Shown here in pieces: positions 1-6,606 of a stretch of 8,272 nt of DNA. Numbering within the stretch: position 1 is the stretch's first letter; the number at the start of each line of letters is the position of its first letter. The notes beneath the pieces were generated by a model. That model saw only the letters and a list, made by a program, of their open reading frames with translations. It made no database searches and was not told the DNA's origin. This DNA is from Chromatiaceae bacterium (lineage in GTDB: Bacteria; Pseudomonadota; Gammaproteobacteria; Chromatiales; Chromatiaceae): positions 1 through 8,272 of the forward strand of contig DTXR01000281.1 of the NCBI GenBank assembly GCA_012962365.1, in the 5' to 3' direction. Both the position numbers and the translations under genes were made by a program.

Positions 1-78
1 GGCATCGGTCTGTACCTCCTGCTGTTACCGCTAATAACACCGCTGTTCAGAAGCATCACCCACAAACCAAATACATAA
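1..78 (+). CDS. Possible C-terminal end of a membrane protein (partial, tentative)
   Basis: Frame 1 is open from the window edge to a TAA at 76-78 and encodes 25 residues. A hydrophobic stretch (GIGLYLLLLPLITPLF) is followed by a short polar, basic tail (RSITHKPNT), the pattern of a last transmembrane helix with a short tail. The start and most of the protein lie outside the window, so no family can be named. A 25-codon open stretch can occur by chance, and a minus-strand frame across the same bases is also open, so this rests mainly on the hydrophobic pattern. If real, the gene converges on msrA, with 48 bases between the two stop codons and no clear terminator. Confidence 0.38.
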   Translation, partial: GIGLYLLLLPLITPLFRSITHKPNT

Positions 79-126
79 CAAGACTGCGATAGCAGCAATA
101 ACCCTCCTTATTCCTATGGCCAGACA

Positions 127-684
127 TTATTTCAACAAGCCCGGGACATCAGACGCGAGCAGGGCCTTGTGGCGTTCACGAAATTTCGCCAGCTTGGGGG
201 AAATCACCGCCTGACAGTAGCCCTGATCCGGGTGCTGCCGATAGTAGTTCTGGTGATACGCTTCCGCTGGATAGAATGTCGGCGCTGGCTGCAGCTCCGT
301 GACGATGGGGTTCGGCCAGATCTGTGCCGACTGCAATTCGTTCATCAATTCTTCAGCCACCTTTTTCTGCGCTTCCGTATCATAGAAAATCACCGACCGA
401 TACTGACTGCCCACATCGGCTCCCTGACGGTTCAGTGTGGTGGGATCATGGATGGTGAAAAAGATTTCCAGTATGGTACGCACATCGATAAGCTCATTAT
501 CGAACTCGACCCGAACGACTTCCGCATGGCCCGTGCTGCCAGTGCAGACTTCCCTATAGCCGGGATTCTCGGTTTGCCCACCGGCATAACCTGAAGTAAC
601 TGACACAACGCCACGCAGATCCTGATAAGCCGCCTCAATACACCAGAAGCACCCGCCACCCAGGGTAATTGTTTCCATCGCCAT
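127..684 (-). CDS. msrA: Peptide-methionine (S)-S-oxide reductase MsrA
   Basis: MsrA reduces the S-epimer of methionine sulfoxide, free or in proteins, repairing oxidative damage with thioredoxin as the usual reductant. The protein opens directly on the family signature GGGCFWC; with the start used here the catalytic cysteine is Cys12, with Cys15 close by. Other family marks are SGYAGG, GHAEVV (the glutamate is an active-site residue in the family), HDPTTLNRQGADVGSQYRS and AYHQNYY. The C-terminal QGYCQ carries Cys157, the likely resolving cysteine. The length of 185 aa is normal for a single-domain MsrA, with no MsrB fusion. The ATG at 684 was chosen because GGAGG lies 8 bases upstream. A TTG at 699 in the same frame would add five residues but would place that Shine-Dalgarno inside the gene. 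An ATG at 678 is a less likely alternative. The gap of 90 bases to the upstream uracil-DNA glycosylase gene leaves room for its own promoter, but I see no convincing one. Confidence 0.96.
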   Translation of the reverse strand: MAMETITLGGGCFWCIEAAYQDLRGVVSVTSGYAGGQTENPGYREVCTGSTGHAEVVRVEFDNELIDVRTILEIFFTIHDPTTLNRQGADVGSQYRSVIFYDTEAQKKVAEELMNELQSAQIWPNPIVTELQPAPTFYPAEAYHQNYYRQHPDQGYCQAVISPKLAKFRERHKALLASDVPGLLK

Positions 685-688
685 ACGG

Positions 689-697
689 CCTTCCTCC
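689..697 (-). promoter_or_regulatory. Ribosome binding site that fixes the msrA start
   Basis: The minus strand reads GGAGGAAGG here, with the GGAGG core 8 bases before the ATG at 684. This good anti-16S match favours 684 over the upstream in-frame TTG at 699. Confidence 0.75.
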
Positions 698-774
698 AAC
701 TGAATCGCTATTGCGCCAGTTTACAGAAAGCGGCTGCCCCTCGCTGCAAAATCAACAGCCCCGGACTTTCATTT

Positions 775-1389
775 TCAGCAAGCGAACAGACTGCGCCAGG
801 CGGGATGGGTCGCGATGAGTGCCAGTGCCTGATCAAGCAGGGAAATACCCGGTTCGGTTCGATGCCAGGGCGAGGCTCCAGAAGGATGGGGCAATGGAAT
901 GATCGAAGTGGGCACTCCCCAGAGCTCCTTCTCGAACTGTCGGCCTATCGCCTCGGTCAACTTGTCGACAGGCATCAGCTCGGTGATGGCAAGCTTGCCT
1001 ATGGGGATGACCAGCCGGGGTTTCAACAGGGCGAACTCTTCCTGCAGCCAGCCGGCACAGGCATCGATTTCCACGCGGCTCGGCACACGATCTCCGCCCT
1101 TGGGTTTTTTCCCTGGGAAACAGCGGCAAACCGCCGCCATATAGACCCGCTTCCGATAGGTCTCCTCATCGACACCGATGCGCTCGAACCATTTGAACAG
1201 CGTTTTCCCTGCCGTCCAGGCAAAAGGCTTGCCTGCCCGGCCTTCTCTGTCTCCTGGCGCCTGGCCGATGGAAAGCACCGGAGAATGGACGGCTGTGCCA
1301 ACGACAACGGGAGGGATCATGTCCGGACAGCAACGGCAGACCTTCAGCAGAGACTGTAATTCAACGATCGCTTGCACAGAATTGTTCAT
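775..1389 (-). CDS. Uracil-DNA glycosylase superfamily protein (family 4-like, probable Fe-S)
   Basis: This is probably a DNA repair enzyme that removes uracil (deaminated cytosine) from DNA. The 204-aa protein has the superfamily motif A as SIGQAPGDREGRAGKPF (residues 40-56), where family 4 enzymes usually have GE(A/G)PG, so a Gln replaces the Glu. Motif B is LPHPSGASPWHR (166-177), containing the HPS of family 4. Cys18 and Cys21 near the N-terminus, Cys88 or Cys90 (VCRCFPG) and Cys111 (DACAGW) match in order the four cysteines that hold a 4Fe-4S cluster in family 4 enzymes, so a cluster is likely. The region 124-135 (PRLVIPIGKLAI) fits the core beta strand of the fold. The ATG at 1389 is the first usable start, but there is no strong Shine-Dalgarno before it. 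The gene is divergent from the MDR dehydrogenase and lies upstream of msrA on the same strand. The exact uracil-DNA glycosylase family and substrate range are inference. Confidence 0.85.
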   Translation of the reverse strand: MNNSVQAIVELQSLLKVCRCCPDMIPPVVVGTAVHSPVLSIGQAPGDREGRAGKPFAWTAGKTLFKWFERIGVDEETYRKRVYMAAVCRCFPGKKPKGGDRVPSRVEIDACAGWLQEEFALLKPRLVIPIGKLAITELMPVDKLTEAIGRQFEKELWGVPTSIIPLPHPSGASPWHRTEPGISLLDQALALIATHPAWRSLFAC

Positions 1390-1404
1390 GGGGCGAAGAT
1401 AACA

Positions 1405-1420
1405 AGAATTCTCTGATCAG
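1405..1420. repeat. Two abutting 8-bp palindromes in a divergent intergenic gap
   Basis: AGAATTCT (1405-1412) is followed without a gap by CTGATCAG (1413-1420), each a perfect palindrome. They sit in the 46 bases between the divergent starts at 1389 and 1436. They could be regulatory sites, but they may equally be chance; no promoter hexamers are clear on either strand. Confidence 0.3.
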
Positions 1421-1422
1421 AT

Positions 1423-1427
1423 AAGGA
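1423..1427 (+). promoter_or_regulatory. Ribosome binding site for the MDR dehydrogenase
   Basis: AAGGA lies 8 bases before the ATG at 1436 but only 2 bases before the in-frame ATG at 1430. The spacing favours 1436 as the true start. Confidence 0.6.
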
Positions 1428-1435
1428 ATATGTTC

Positions 1436-2434
1436 ATGAAAGCAGTCGTCATGACAGACACGGGCAATCCCGACGTACTAAAAATACAGGAACTACCCGA
1501 ACCTGAACTCCAGAAACCGACCCAGATCAAGATCCGTCTGCAAACCGCAGGCCTCAATCCCATCGACACCAAGTTGCGTCAGCGCGGCCTATTCTACGGC
1601 GCAACACCTCCGGCCATCCTGGGCTGTGACGGTGCAGGCGAAGTCATTGCCATAGGAGAACAGGTGACCCGCTTCCAGCCGGGCGACAAGGTCTGGTTCT
1701 GCCACGGAGGGCTGGGGCGCGAGCAGGGAAACTATGCCCAATACACCGTACTCGAGGAAAACCGGGCTGAATTTCTTCCCTTGCGTCTGAGCTATCCCGA
1801 GGCGGGTGCCACCCCATTGGCGCTGATAACCGCATGGGAGGCGCTGTATGACAGAGGCAGATTGGAAGAAGGACAAACCGTGCTGATTCACGCCGGCGCC
1901 GGGGGCGTCGGGCATCTCGCCATTCAGCTGGCAAAAATACGCGGCGCGACTGTCATCACCACCGTGAGCAATACCGAGAAAGCGGCATTCGTTCGGGAAC
2001 TGGGGGCCGATGTGGTGATCAACTACCGGGAGCAGGCCATCGCCGATGCTGTCATGGACACGACTGGCGGCAAGGGCGTTGATCTGGTGTTCGATACCGT
2101 CGGCCCCGAGGTCTTCCGTCAATCCCTCCCGCTACTGGCCGAATACGGCACCATCGTCACCATTCTGGATCCGGGGGACGCCCTGGACACGTCAGAGGCA
2201 CGCAACAAAAACCTCAGCATCGCCTTCACCCTGATGCTGACCCCCGCACTGAAGAACCTGGAAGATGCACTCGCCCACCAGGGCGAGATCCTGCGGCTGG
2301 GCGGCGAATGGATGAGCGAAGGAAGGCTGAAAGTGAAAGTCAGCAGGATTTTTCAGCTGGAAGAAGCTGTAAAGGCGCATTACCTTCTGGAAGAAGGACA
2401 TGCCTGGGGTAAGCTGGTGTTGATGACAGGATGA
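1436..2434 (+). CDS. MDR-superfamily NAD(P)-dependent oxidoreductase (quinone oxidoreductase / zeta-crystallin type)
   Basis: This is probably a cytosolic NAD(P)H-dependent reductase acting on quinones or on alpha,beta-unsaturated carbonyl compounds. The 332-aa product (length normal for the family) has an N-terminal GroES-like domain at about 1-120: MKAVV start, AGLNPIDTKLR at 38-48, and LGCDGAGEV at 62-70 followed by PGDKVW. The Rossmann domain starts near 125 with ATPLALITAWEAL and the nucleotide-binding AGAGGVG at 153-159, then GADVVINYRE and GVDLVFDTVG. LKVKVSRIFQLEEAVKAH and the GKLVL end are typical C-terminal marks. At the position where zinc alcohol dehydrogenases have the catalytic Cys, this protein reads Gly-Leu-Asn, and no structural-zinc four-cysteine loop is present, so it is the zinc-free QOR-like kind. 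The start at 1436 is preferred over 1430 on ribosome-site spacing. The physiological substrate is not visible from sequence. Confidence 0.9.
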   Translation: MKAVVMTDTGNPDVLKIQELPEPELQKPTQIKIRLQTAGLNPIDTKLRQRGLFYGATPPAILGCDGAGEVIAIGEQVTRFQPGDKVWFCHGGLGREQGNYAQYTVLEENRAEFLPLRLSYPEAGATPLALITAWEALYDRGRLEEGQTVLIHAGAGGVGHLAIQLAKIRGATVITTVSNTEKAAFVRELGADVVINYREQAIADAVMDTTGGKGVDLVFDTVGPEVFRQSLPLLAEYGTIVTILDPGDALDTSEARNKNLSIAFTLMLTPALKNLEDALAHQGEILRLGGEWMSEGRLKVKVSRIFQLEEAVKAHYLLEEGHAWGKLVLMTG

Positions 2435-2443
2435 CAGCAATCT

Positions 2444-2480
2444 GACCAGCTACCCGGCTCGGCATCAGGCGCCGCTGGTC
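2444..2480. repeat. Inverted repeat at the convergent gene ends (weak terminator candidate)
   Basis: GACCAGC (2444-2450) and GCTGGTC (2474-2480) are exact reverse complements with a 23-base GC-rich spacer. They lie between the dehydrogenase stop at 2434 and just inside the TPR gene, which ends at 2465. Neither side has a T-tract, so it is not a canonical intrinsic terminator; it may weakly serve both convergent transcripts. Confidence 0.3.
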
Positions 2481-3655
2481 TTGATATGGGTGATCCACTG
2501 GCTCGCCTGCCGCTTGGACTTGGCATACTTGCTCGCTTTGACAAAACTGGCCAAAGCCGCCTGTTTCTTACCGGTTTCATACTGCGCCATGCCCTTTAGT
2601 AGGTAGGCATCTCCCGGGTTTCTCAGCCCCCCCGCAGACAAGGCCTTGTTCGCCAGCTCGATGACCTTGTTCCAGTTTTCCTTGTCGGTGTACAACTGGG
2701 CCAGCCGCAGAAACAACACACCTTTCTGCTGGGCCTGTGCAGCTGCCTGCAATTCCTTCAACGCCTCATCCGTCTCCTTGGCGCGCATCCAGGCTTCACC
2801 CAGTTTCTGCAGATTCTTCCCCGTGCGCTCGATGCGCCCCGCATTCATTTCCCTTTCCATGATTTTTGCCGCCTTGTAAGGGATGTTCTGCAGCAGATAC
2901 ATGTTCACCAAGTTCATGAGTTCCCGTTCCTTTTCCAAGAAGCCCTGCTTGTGCGACAGCTCCAGCACAGCCAGGGAACGGCGGTTTTTCTTCAGCGTGA
3001 AATACACACCGGACAACTGCTTCCAGTACTGTTTCTTCTCAGGCCAGAAAGCCACCATGGATTCGAGCACCTTCGCCGCCTCGGCATACTGCTTCTTCTG
3101 ATACAGCATGGACAACAGCAGTTGGTACCAGTTTTCCCGTGGCTTGCCGGTCATGGAAATGGCTTTCCTGATCTTGGGGATGGCTTTTCCATACTGCTTC
3201 AACTGGGCATAGATGGTGGCGCCGAAGGCATAGCTGTCGGCAGAAGGCTTCTCTGTTTCCGCCAGCCATTGCTCGTAGGCCCTGGCAGAAGATTTCCAGT
3301 CCGGTATGGCTGCGTACAACTGAGCCAGGTTATAACGCATGCTCAGCTGAACCTGATCAGGCAGCGCTTCGGTTTTTAGCGCCTCATTGAACGCATTGAT
3401 CGCCTTCTTGTACTTGTCCTGGGCAGCATAGGCAAACCCATAGGTCTGCATGATGGTCGCATACTCGTATTTGTGCTTGCGCACACGCGGCAGCAGCTCG
3501 TCCAGTCGTTTGAGCGCTTCCCTGTATTTATTCTCCCCCATCAACTCGTGGATGGCGGTCAATCGCTTGTAGGTTCGCTCGCTGAGGGTTGCCGTGAAAG
3601 CCTGAGATGCCATCATCAGCAACAGCAGAAGGAATAGAATTCTGAGAACCTTCAT
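2465..3655 (-). CDS. Periplasmic tetratricopeptide-repeat protein of the TonB2-type operon
   Basis: This is the last gene of the operon. A signal peptide is clear: MKVLRI, a run of leucines, then MMASQAFTA, with likely cleavage near residue 20-23, so the mature protein is periplasmic or loosely membrane attached. The rest of the 396 aa is almost entirely helical TPR-like units of about 34 residues, for example near 62-98 (YGFAYAAQDKYKKAINAFNEAL), 102-137 (YNLAQLYAAIPDWKSSARAYEQWL), 138-172, 173-206 and the last near 355-390 (YLLKGMAQYETGKKQAALASFVKA). TPR arrays bind protein partners; Vibrio TonB2 operons carry a comparable TPR gene downstream of tonB2. The ATG at 3655 was chosen because it follows GGAGG by 7 bases, begins the signal peptide and shares one base with the tonB stop (TGATG). 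An upstream in-frame extension to 3745 would lie inside tonB and bury the signal peptide. Its exact role in the complex is inferred from context. Confidence 0.88.
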   Translation of the reverse strand: MKVLRILFLLLLLMMASQAFTATLSERTYKRLTAIHELMGENKYREALKRLDELLPRVRKHKYEYATIMQTYGFAYAAQDKYKKAINAFNEALKTEALPDQVQLSMRYNLAQLYAAIPDWKSSARAYEQWLAETEKPSADSYAFGATIYAQLKQYGKAIPKIRKAISMTGKPRENWYQLLLSMLYQKKQYAEAAKVLESMVAFWPEKKQYWKQLSGVYFTLKKNRRSLAVLELSHKQGFLEKERELMNLVNMYLLQNIPYKAAKIMEREMNAGRIERTGKNLQKLGEAWMRAKETDEALKELQAAAQAQQKGVLFLRLAQLYTDKENWNKVIELANKALSAGGLRNPGDAYLLKGMAQYETGKKQAALASFVKASKYAKSKRQASQWITHIKTSGA

Positions 3656-4296
3656 CAGCCTTCCTCCGCCAGTTTGAACTCGATTATCTGTACCGCCTTG
3701 CGCGGTACAGGCTTGCCGTCCACGACGCGGGGTTTGAACTTCCATTTAAGGATGGCCTTCTTGGCCGCGCGATCGAACAAGCGCCTGGGCTTGGAGTCCA
3801 GCACCCTTACGTCCTTGACCGTACCCAGCTCGGTCACCGTGAACTCCACTTTCACCCAGCCTTCCTTACCTGACAGCGCGGCCTTGCGGGGGTAACGCGG
3901 TGCAATTTTTACCAGGGGAATGAGGTCGCCATCACCCTGGGAAACCCCGGAACCACCACGCCCCACGCCGCCGATAAACGGCCCCCCGGCGACACCGGAA
4001 GTCGACAGACGCGGCATATCCATCTGGAGGTCAGGCATGGCTACGGTTTCATTATGCTCCACCTGCAGTTCGGGCGGCGGTGGCGGCTCTTTGGGTAGCG
4101 GCGGTTTTTTGGGAATCACCCGCTTTTTCACCCGGGTTTCCGATTCGTGCTTGAGTCGGACAAAATCAACGACCGAGTAATCTGCGGCCTTGTTGATGTC
4201 TCCCTTGCCCTGGCTGATCATGAAATGCATGGCAAAGAACAGCGCCAGGGACACCAGCGCCGCCAGGATGATTGCAATAGGCAACCGCAGCAACAT
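3655..4296 (-). CDS. tonB: TonB family energy transducer (TonB2-like)
   Basis: TonB spans the periplasm and passes energy from ExbB/ExbD to TonB-dependent outer-membrane receptors by binding their TonB box. The 213-aa product has only a few cytoplasmic residues, then a transmembrane helix at about 5-27 containing His24 (AMHFMIS), the likely counterpart of the functionally important TM histidine of TonB. A basic, proline-rich segment follows at 56-75 (KKRVIPKKPPLPKEPPPPP), then a glycine-rich linker at 101-123 (GVAGGPFIGGVGRGGSG). The TonB C-terminal domain occupies about 126-210, with IAPRYPRKAALSGKEGWV, VEFTVTELGTVKDVRVLDS, AAKKAILKWKFKPRVVDGKP and IIEFKL. The total and the proline stretch are shorter than in E. 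coli TonB, as is usual for TonB2 proteins. The gene begins 5 bases after the exbD stop, and its stop overlaps the TPR gene start by one base. Confidence 0.93.
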   Translation of the reverse strand: MLLRLPIAIILAALVSLALFFAMHFMISQGKGDINKAADYSVVDFVRLKHESETRVKKRVIPKKPPLPKEPPPPPELQVEHNETVAMPDLQMDMPRLSTSGVAGGPFIGGVGRGGSGVSQGDGDLIPLVKIAPRYPRKAALSGKEGWVKVEFTVTELGTVKDVRVLDSKPRRLFDRAAKKAILKWKFKPRVVDGKPVPRKAVQIIEFKLAEEG

Positions 4297-4301
4297 CCGG
4301 G

Positions 4302-4703
4302 TCAGTCCTTCACTGCCGCGATGGAAATATTCATGATGCCCGCCAAATGCACCTGATCCATAACCTGCACCAGCAGGCCATTCTTGGAATCTTTGTCGGC
4401 CTGGATAACCACCGACGCTTCCGGACTTTCTGCCTTCAGGCGCTCCACATTGGCACGCACGGCACGAATATCTACAGGCCGCTTGTCCATCCAGATTTCA
4501 TCATTGGCCGTAATGGCGATAAGGATATTGCCATGCTCCTTGCGCTCCGCGGTGTTGGCGCTGGGGCGGTTCACGTCCACGCCGGACTCCTTGATGAAAG
4601 AAGTGGTCACGATGAAGAAGATCAGCATGATGAACACGATGTCCATCAGGGGCGTCAGGTCAATGGTTGCTTCATCGTCGTCTTGGCAGTATCTGCGTCT
4701 CAT
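4302..4703 (-). CDS. exbD: ExbD/TolR family proton-channel subunit (ExbD2-like)
   Basis: ExbD works with ExbB as the inner-membrane proton channel that powers TonB. The 133-aa product has the family layout: a short acidic cytoplasmic N-terminus (residues 8-11, DDDE), then IDLTPLMDIVFIMLIFF with Asp21 at the start of the single transmembrane helix (about 22-38). This is the protonatable aspartate essential in ExbD and TolR. The periplasmic domain (about 40-133) carries VDVNRPSANTAE, ITANDEIWMDKRPVD and VVIQADKDSKNGLLVQVMDQVHLAGI, typical of ExbD. The start overlaps the exbB stop as ATGA (4 bases), which indicates translational coupling; the local Shine-Dalgarno is weak. Neighbouring tonB rather than tolA/tolB favours ExbD over TolR. 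Confidence 0.95.
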   Translation of the reverse strand: MRRRYCQDDDEATIDLTPLMDIVFIMLIFFIVTTSFIKESGVDVNRPSANTAERKEHGNILIAITANDEIWMDKRPVDIRAVRANVERLKAESPEASVVIQADKDSKNGLLVQVMDQVHLAGIMNISIAAVKD

Positions 4704-5257
4704 TTTTTCTTCACCACTTTCGTATCGGAAATGTGCAAATTGTCCGCCGCCATTTGCGTCAAATAGTCTGCGTGAAATTTCAGCCGGGCGCTGAAATACA
4801 ACCCGGACAGGGCGACGACCATACCTGCCATGGTGGGGATGGTTGCCATGGAAATACCCGAAGCCATGAGCCGGGCGTTGCCACTACCGGTAATGGCCAT
4901 GATGTCGAACACCTGCACCATGCCGAATACTGTACCCAGCAATCCCATGAGGGGGCACAGGGCAACCAGTGTATTCAGCAGAATCAGCCCGCGGTGCAGC
5001 TGGGCCGAGATGCGTGAAATCAGCTCATCACGGATGCGGTGTGCATACCAGGTATGATGATCCTTGCGCTCGTCCCACTGTCTGACCGCACCCTTGACCA
5101 GCGAAGGATAGGTCAGCCGAATGAACCAGTAGCGCTCAATGATCAGTATCCACATCATGAACGCCGTGACCAGTATGATCCACAATACCGGCCCGCCCGC
5201 CTCCATGAAATCACGAATGCTCTCGAGTACCCCGATGAGTGCGTACTTGATATCCAT
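4700..5257 (-). CDS. exbB: ExbB/TolQ/MotA family proton-channel protein (small, ExbB2-like)
   Basis: This inner-membrane protein forms the proton channel with ExbD. The 185-aa product is short, as in ExbB2 proteins. Three membrane segments are visible: about 22-41 (GPVLWIILVTAFMMWILIIE), 91-117 (LILLNTLVALCPLMGLLGTV) and 131-155 (MASGISMATIPTMAGMVVAL). The second and third hold the MotA/TolQ/ExbB signature, including GLLGTVFGM and the pore-lining type threonines at Thr109 and Thr139/Thr142. The cytoplasmic loop between segments 1 and 2 contains ERYWFIRLTYP and a charged stretch (WDERKDHHTW). The start shares one base with the stop of the upstream TtpC-like gene (TGATG) and the stop overlaps exbD by 4 bases. 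No close Shine-Dalgarno is seen, so translation probably depends on reading through the upstream gene. Confidence 0.94.
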   Translation of the reverse strand: MDIKYALIGVLESIRDFMEAGGPVLWIILVTAFMMWILIIERYWFIRLTYPSLVKGAVRQWDERKDHHTWYAHRIRDELISRISAQLHRGLILLNTLVALCPLMGLLGTVFGMVQVFDIMAITGSGNARLMASGISMATIPTMAGMVVALSGLYFSARLKFHADYLTQMAADNLHISDTKVVKKK

Positions 5258-6606
5258 CAGCTGCTATGGAGCTTCTCCGCATGACGGGCGATGATGCCCG
5301 CACTCTGCTCTTCAAGCACCTGTACCAGCGCCTTGCTGCGCGCCGACACAATGGCATGCAGGAAGGTCAGGGGAATGGCCGCCATCAAACCCAGCACCGT
5401 GGTAATCAATGCCTGGGAAATACCACCGGCCATGAGTTTGGGATCACCGGTACCAAACAGTGTAATGGACTGGAAGGTCTGGATCATGCCGGTTACCGTG
5501 CCCAGCAGTCCCAGCAAGGGCGCGATGACAGCGAGTATTTTCAGTATCGACAGCCCGCGCTGCAACTTGGGCACTTCCTTGACCACCGCTTCATCCACCT
5601 TGCGCTCCAGGGTTTCCAGGTCGGCATCCTTGTTGTTATGCCACGACAGCAATACCCGACCGAGCGAGTTGTTCTGCTTGGGCGTATCCGCGTGCTTGAG
5701 CTGGGAACGCACTTTCAGACTGGCGATGCCCAGCGCGATCAACCGGTACAGGGCGAGAAGGAAGCCGAAGATGGCCAAGCCGATGATGATATAGCCCACT
5801 TCCTTGCCCTGGGCCACGCGCTCTTTCAGGTCGGGTGCCTGCACCAACAGGCTCAGGATAGAGCCACGGGAGGGATCCACAGCCATGGGCACGATGCCAG
5901 TGGTGGCTTTCTGCAGGTTTGCCGCCATCTCCGTGAAGCGTCTGGCCGGCTGGCGGGGCAACACGATGAGCTGATCCGTTTCCGGCAGATAGCGCAGAAA
6001 CTTGCCATCCGATACGGAATTGAATACGCCAATCCGCACCACTTCCTGCTTGCTCTCCGTGCCATCGACAGCGACCACGCTGTCCTGATATCTGACCACC
6101 TTGCCGGATTCAGTCATTTCATGCTGCATCTCATACCAAAGCTCCTCCAGTTCGGGTATGGATGGCAGCTTCTTGTCGTTACTCATGCGCACCAGAACCT
6201 TGCTGCGCCCGGGATACTGGGATGACACCAGGGAAGCATCGAGTACACCTGCCACGTCACCGGCGACCTGCCGTACTACACCGAACAGCTCGCCCAGGTT
6301 ACCCTGGCGCCGCTCCAGAGTTTCTTCTGCTTCGGCAAGTTTTTGTTCGTTCTCATCGAACTGCTGTTTCAGGCTTTCGCCGCGCGCTTTCTCCGCCGCC
6401 AACCTGGCTTTGGCGTTGGCCAGCAGCTGCGCCTGTTTGTTCTTGTCCTTCAGGAATTCAGCTTCACGCTTCTTGTTCATCCGCGCTTCTTCCGCCTTTG
6501 CCTGCTTTACCTGCTTCAACAGGGAATCCAGGCTTTGCGCCGAAAAGGCAGACGTGGAAAACAACGCTGCAAACAGCAGCACCAAAATCATTTTTGTTTT
6601 TTTCAT
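5257..6606 (-). CDS. ttpC: TtpC-like MotA/TolQ/ExbB protein with a periplasmic coiled-coil domain
   Basis: This matches the TtpC protein of Vibrio TonB2 systems in size, layout and gene position; TtpC is required for TonB2-dependent iron transport there. The 449-aa product starts with a signal sequence (MKKTKMILVLLFAALFSTSAFSA, cleavage near 23). A long charged coiled coil follows at about 26-105, rich in Lys, Glu, Ala and Gln, then a periplasmic domain to about 265. The C-terminal third is an ExbB-like unit with membrane segments near 268-290 (GYIIIGLAIFGFLLALYRLI), 350-376 (ILKILAVIAPLLGLLGTVTG) and 393-418 (GGISQALITTVLGLMAAIP). The complex would thus contain two different ExbB-type subunits. 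The start overlaps the DUF3450 stop as ATGA, with GGAG (part of GGAGAAAG) close upstream. The name rests on synteny and architecture. Confidence 0.88.
   Translation of the reverse strand: MKKTKMILVLLFAALFSTSAFSAQSLDSLLKQVKQAKAEEARMNKKREAEFLKDKNKQAQLLANAKARLAAEKARGESLKQQFDENEQKLAEAEETLERRQGNLGELFGVVRQVAGDVAGVLDASLVSSQYPGRSKVLVRMSNDKKLPSIPELEELWYEMQHEMTESGKVVRYQDSVVAVDGTESKQEVVRIGVFNSVSDGKFLRYLPETDQLIVLPRQPARRFTEMAANLQKATTGIVPMAVDPSRGSILSLLVQAPDLKERVAQGKEVGYIIIGLAIFGFLLALYRLIALGIASLKVRSQLKHADTPKQNNSLGRVLLSWHNNKDADLETLERKVDEAVVKEVPKLQRGLSILKILAVIAPLLGLLGTVTGMIQTFQSITLFGTGDPKLMAGGISQALITTVLGLMAAIPLTFLHAIVSARSKALVQVLEEQSAGIIARHAEKLHSS

Noticed and set aside
96..107. Minus-strand gene start (TTG with GGAGGG) reading toward base 1
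   Set aside because: The spacing between GGAGGG and TTG is only 3 bases, and the 32 open codons show no recognisable pattern.
685..774. Terminator or promoter between the glycosylase gene and msrA
   Set aside because: Only a short GGCTG/CAGCC pairing with a long loop and no T-tract was found, and no hexamer pair had acceptable spacing.
805..1359. Open frame on the plus strand (184 codons) opposite the uracil-DNA glycosylase gene
   Set aside because: The minus strand carries motif A, the HPS motif and ordered cysteines; the plus-strand product has a shadow-like composition.
1589..2122. Open frame on the minus strand (177 codons) inside the MDR dehydrogenase
   Set aside because: The plus strand has all MDR motifs in frame; the antisense product has no domain pattern.
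3656..3745. N-terminal extension of the TPR protein by 30 codons
   Set aside because: It would lie inside tonB and precede a clear signal peptide; the start at 3655 has GGAGG 7 bases upstream.
5266..6225. Long open frame on the plus strand (319 codons) opposite the TtpC-like gene
   Set aside because: The product is rich in Gln, His, Gly and Arg without any recognisable domain, and the minus strand holds a clear signal peptide, coiled coil and ExbB-type domain. It is a shadow of that gene's codon use.
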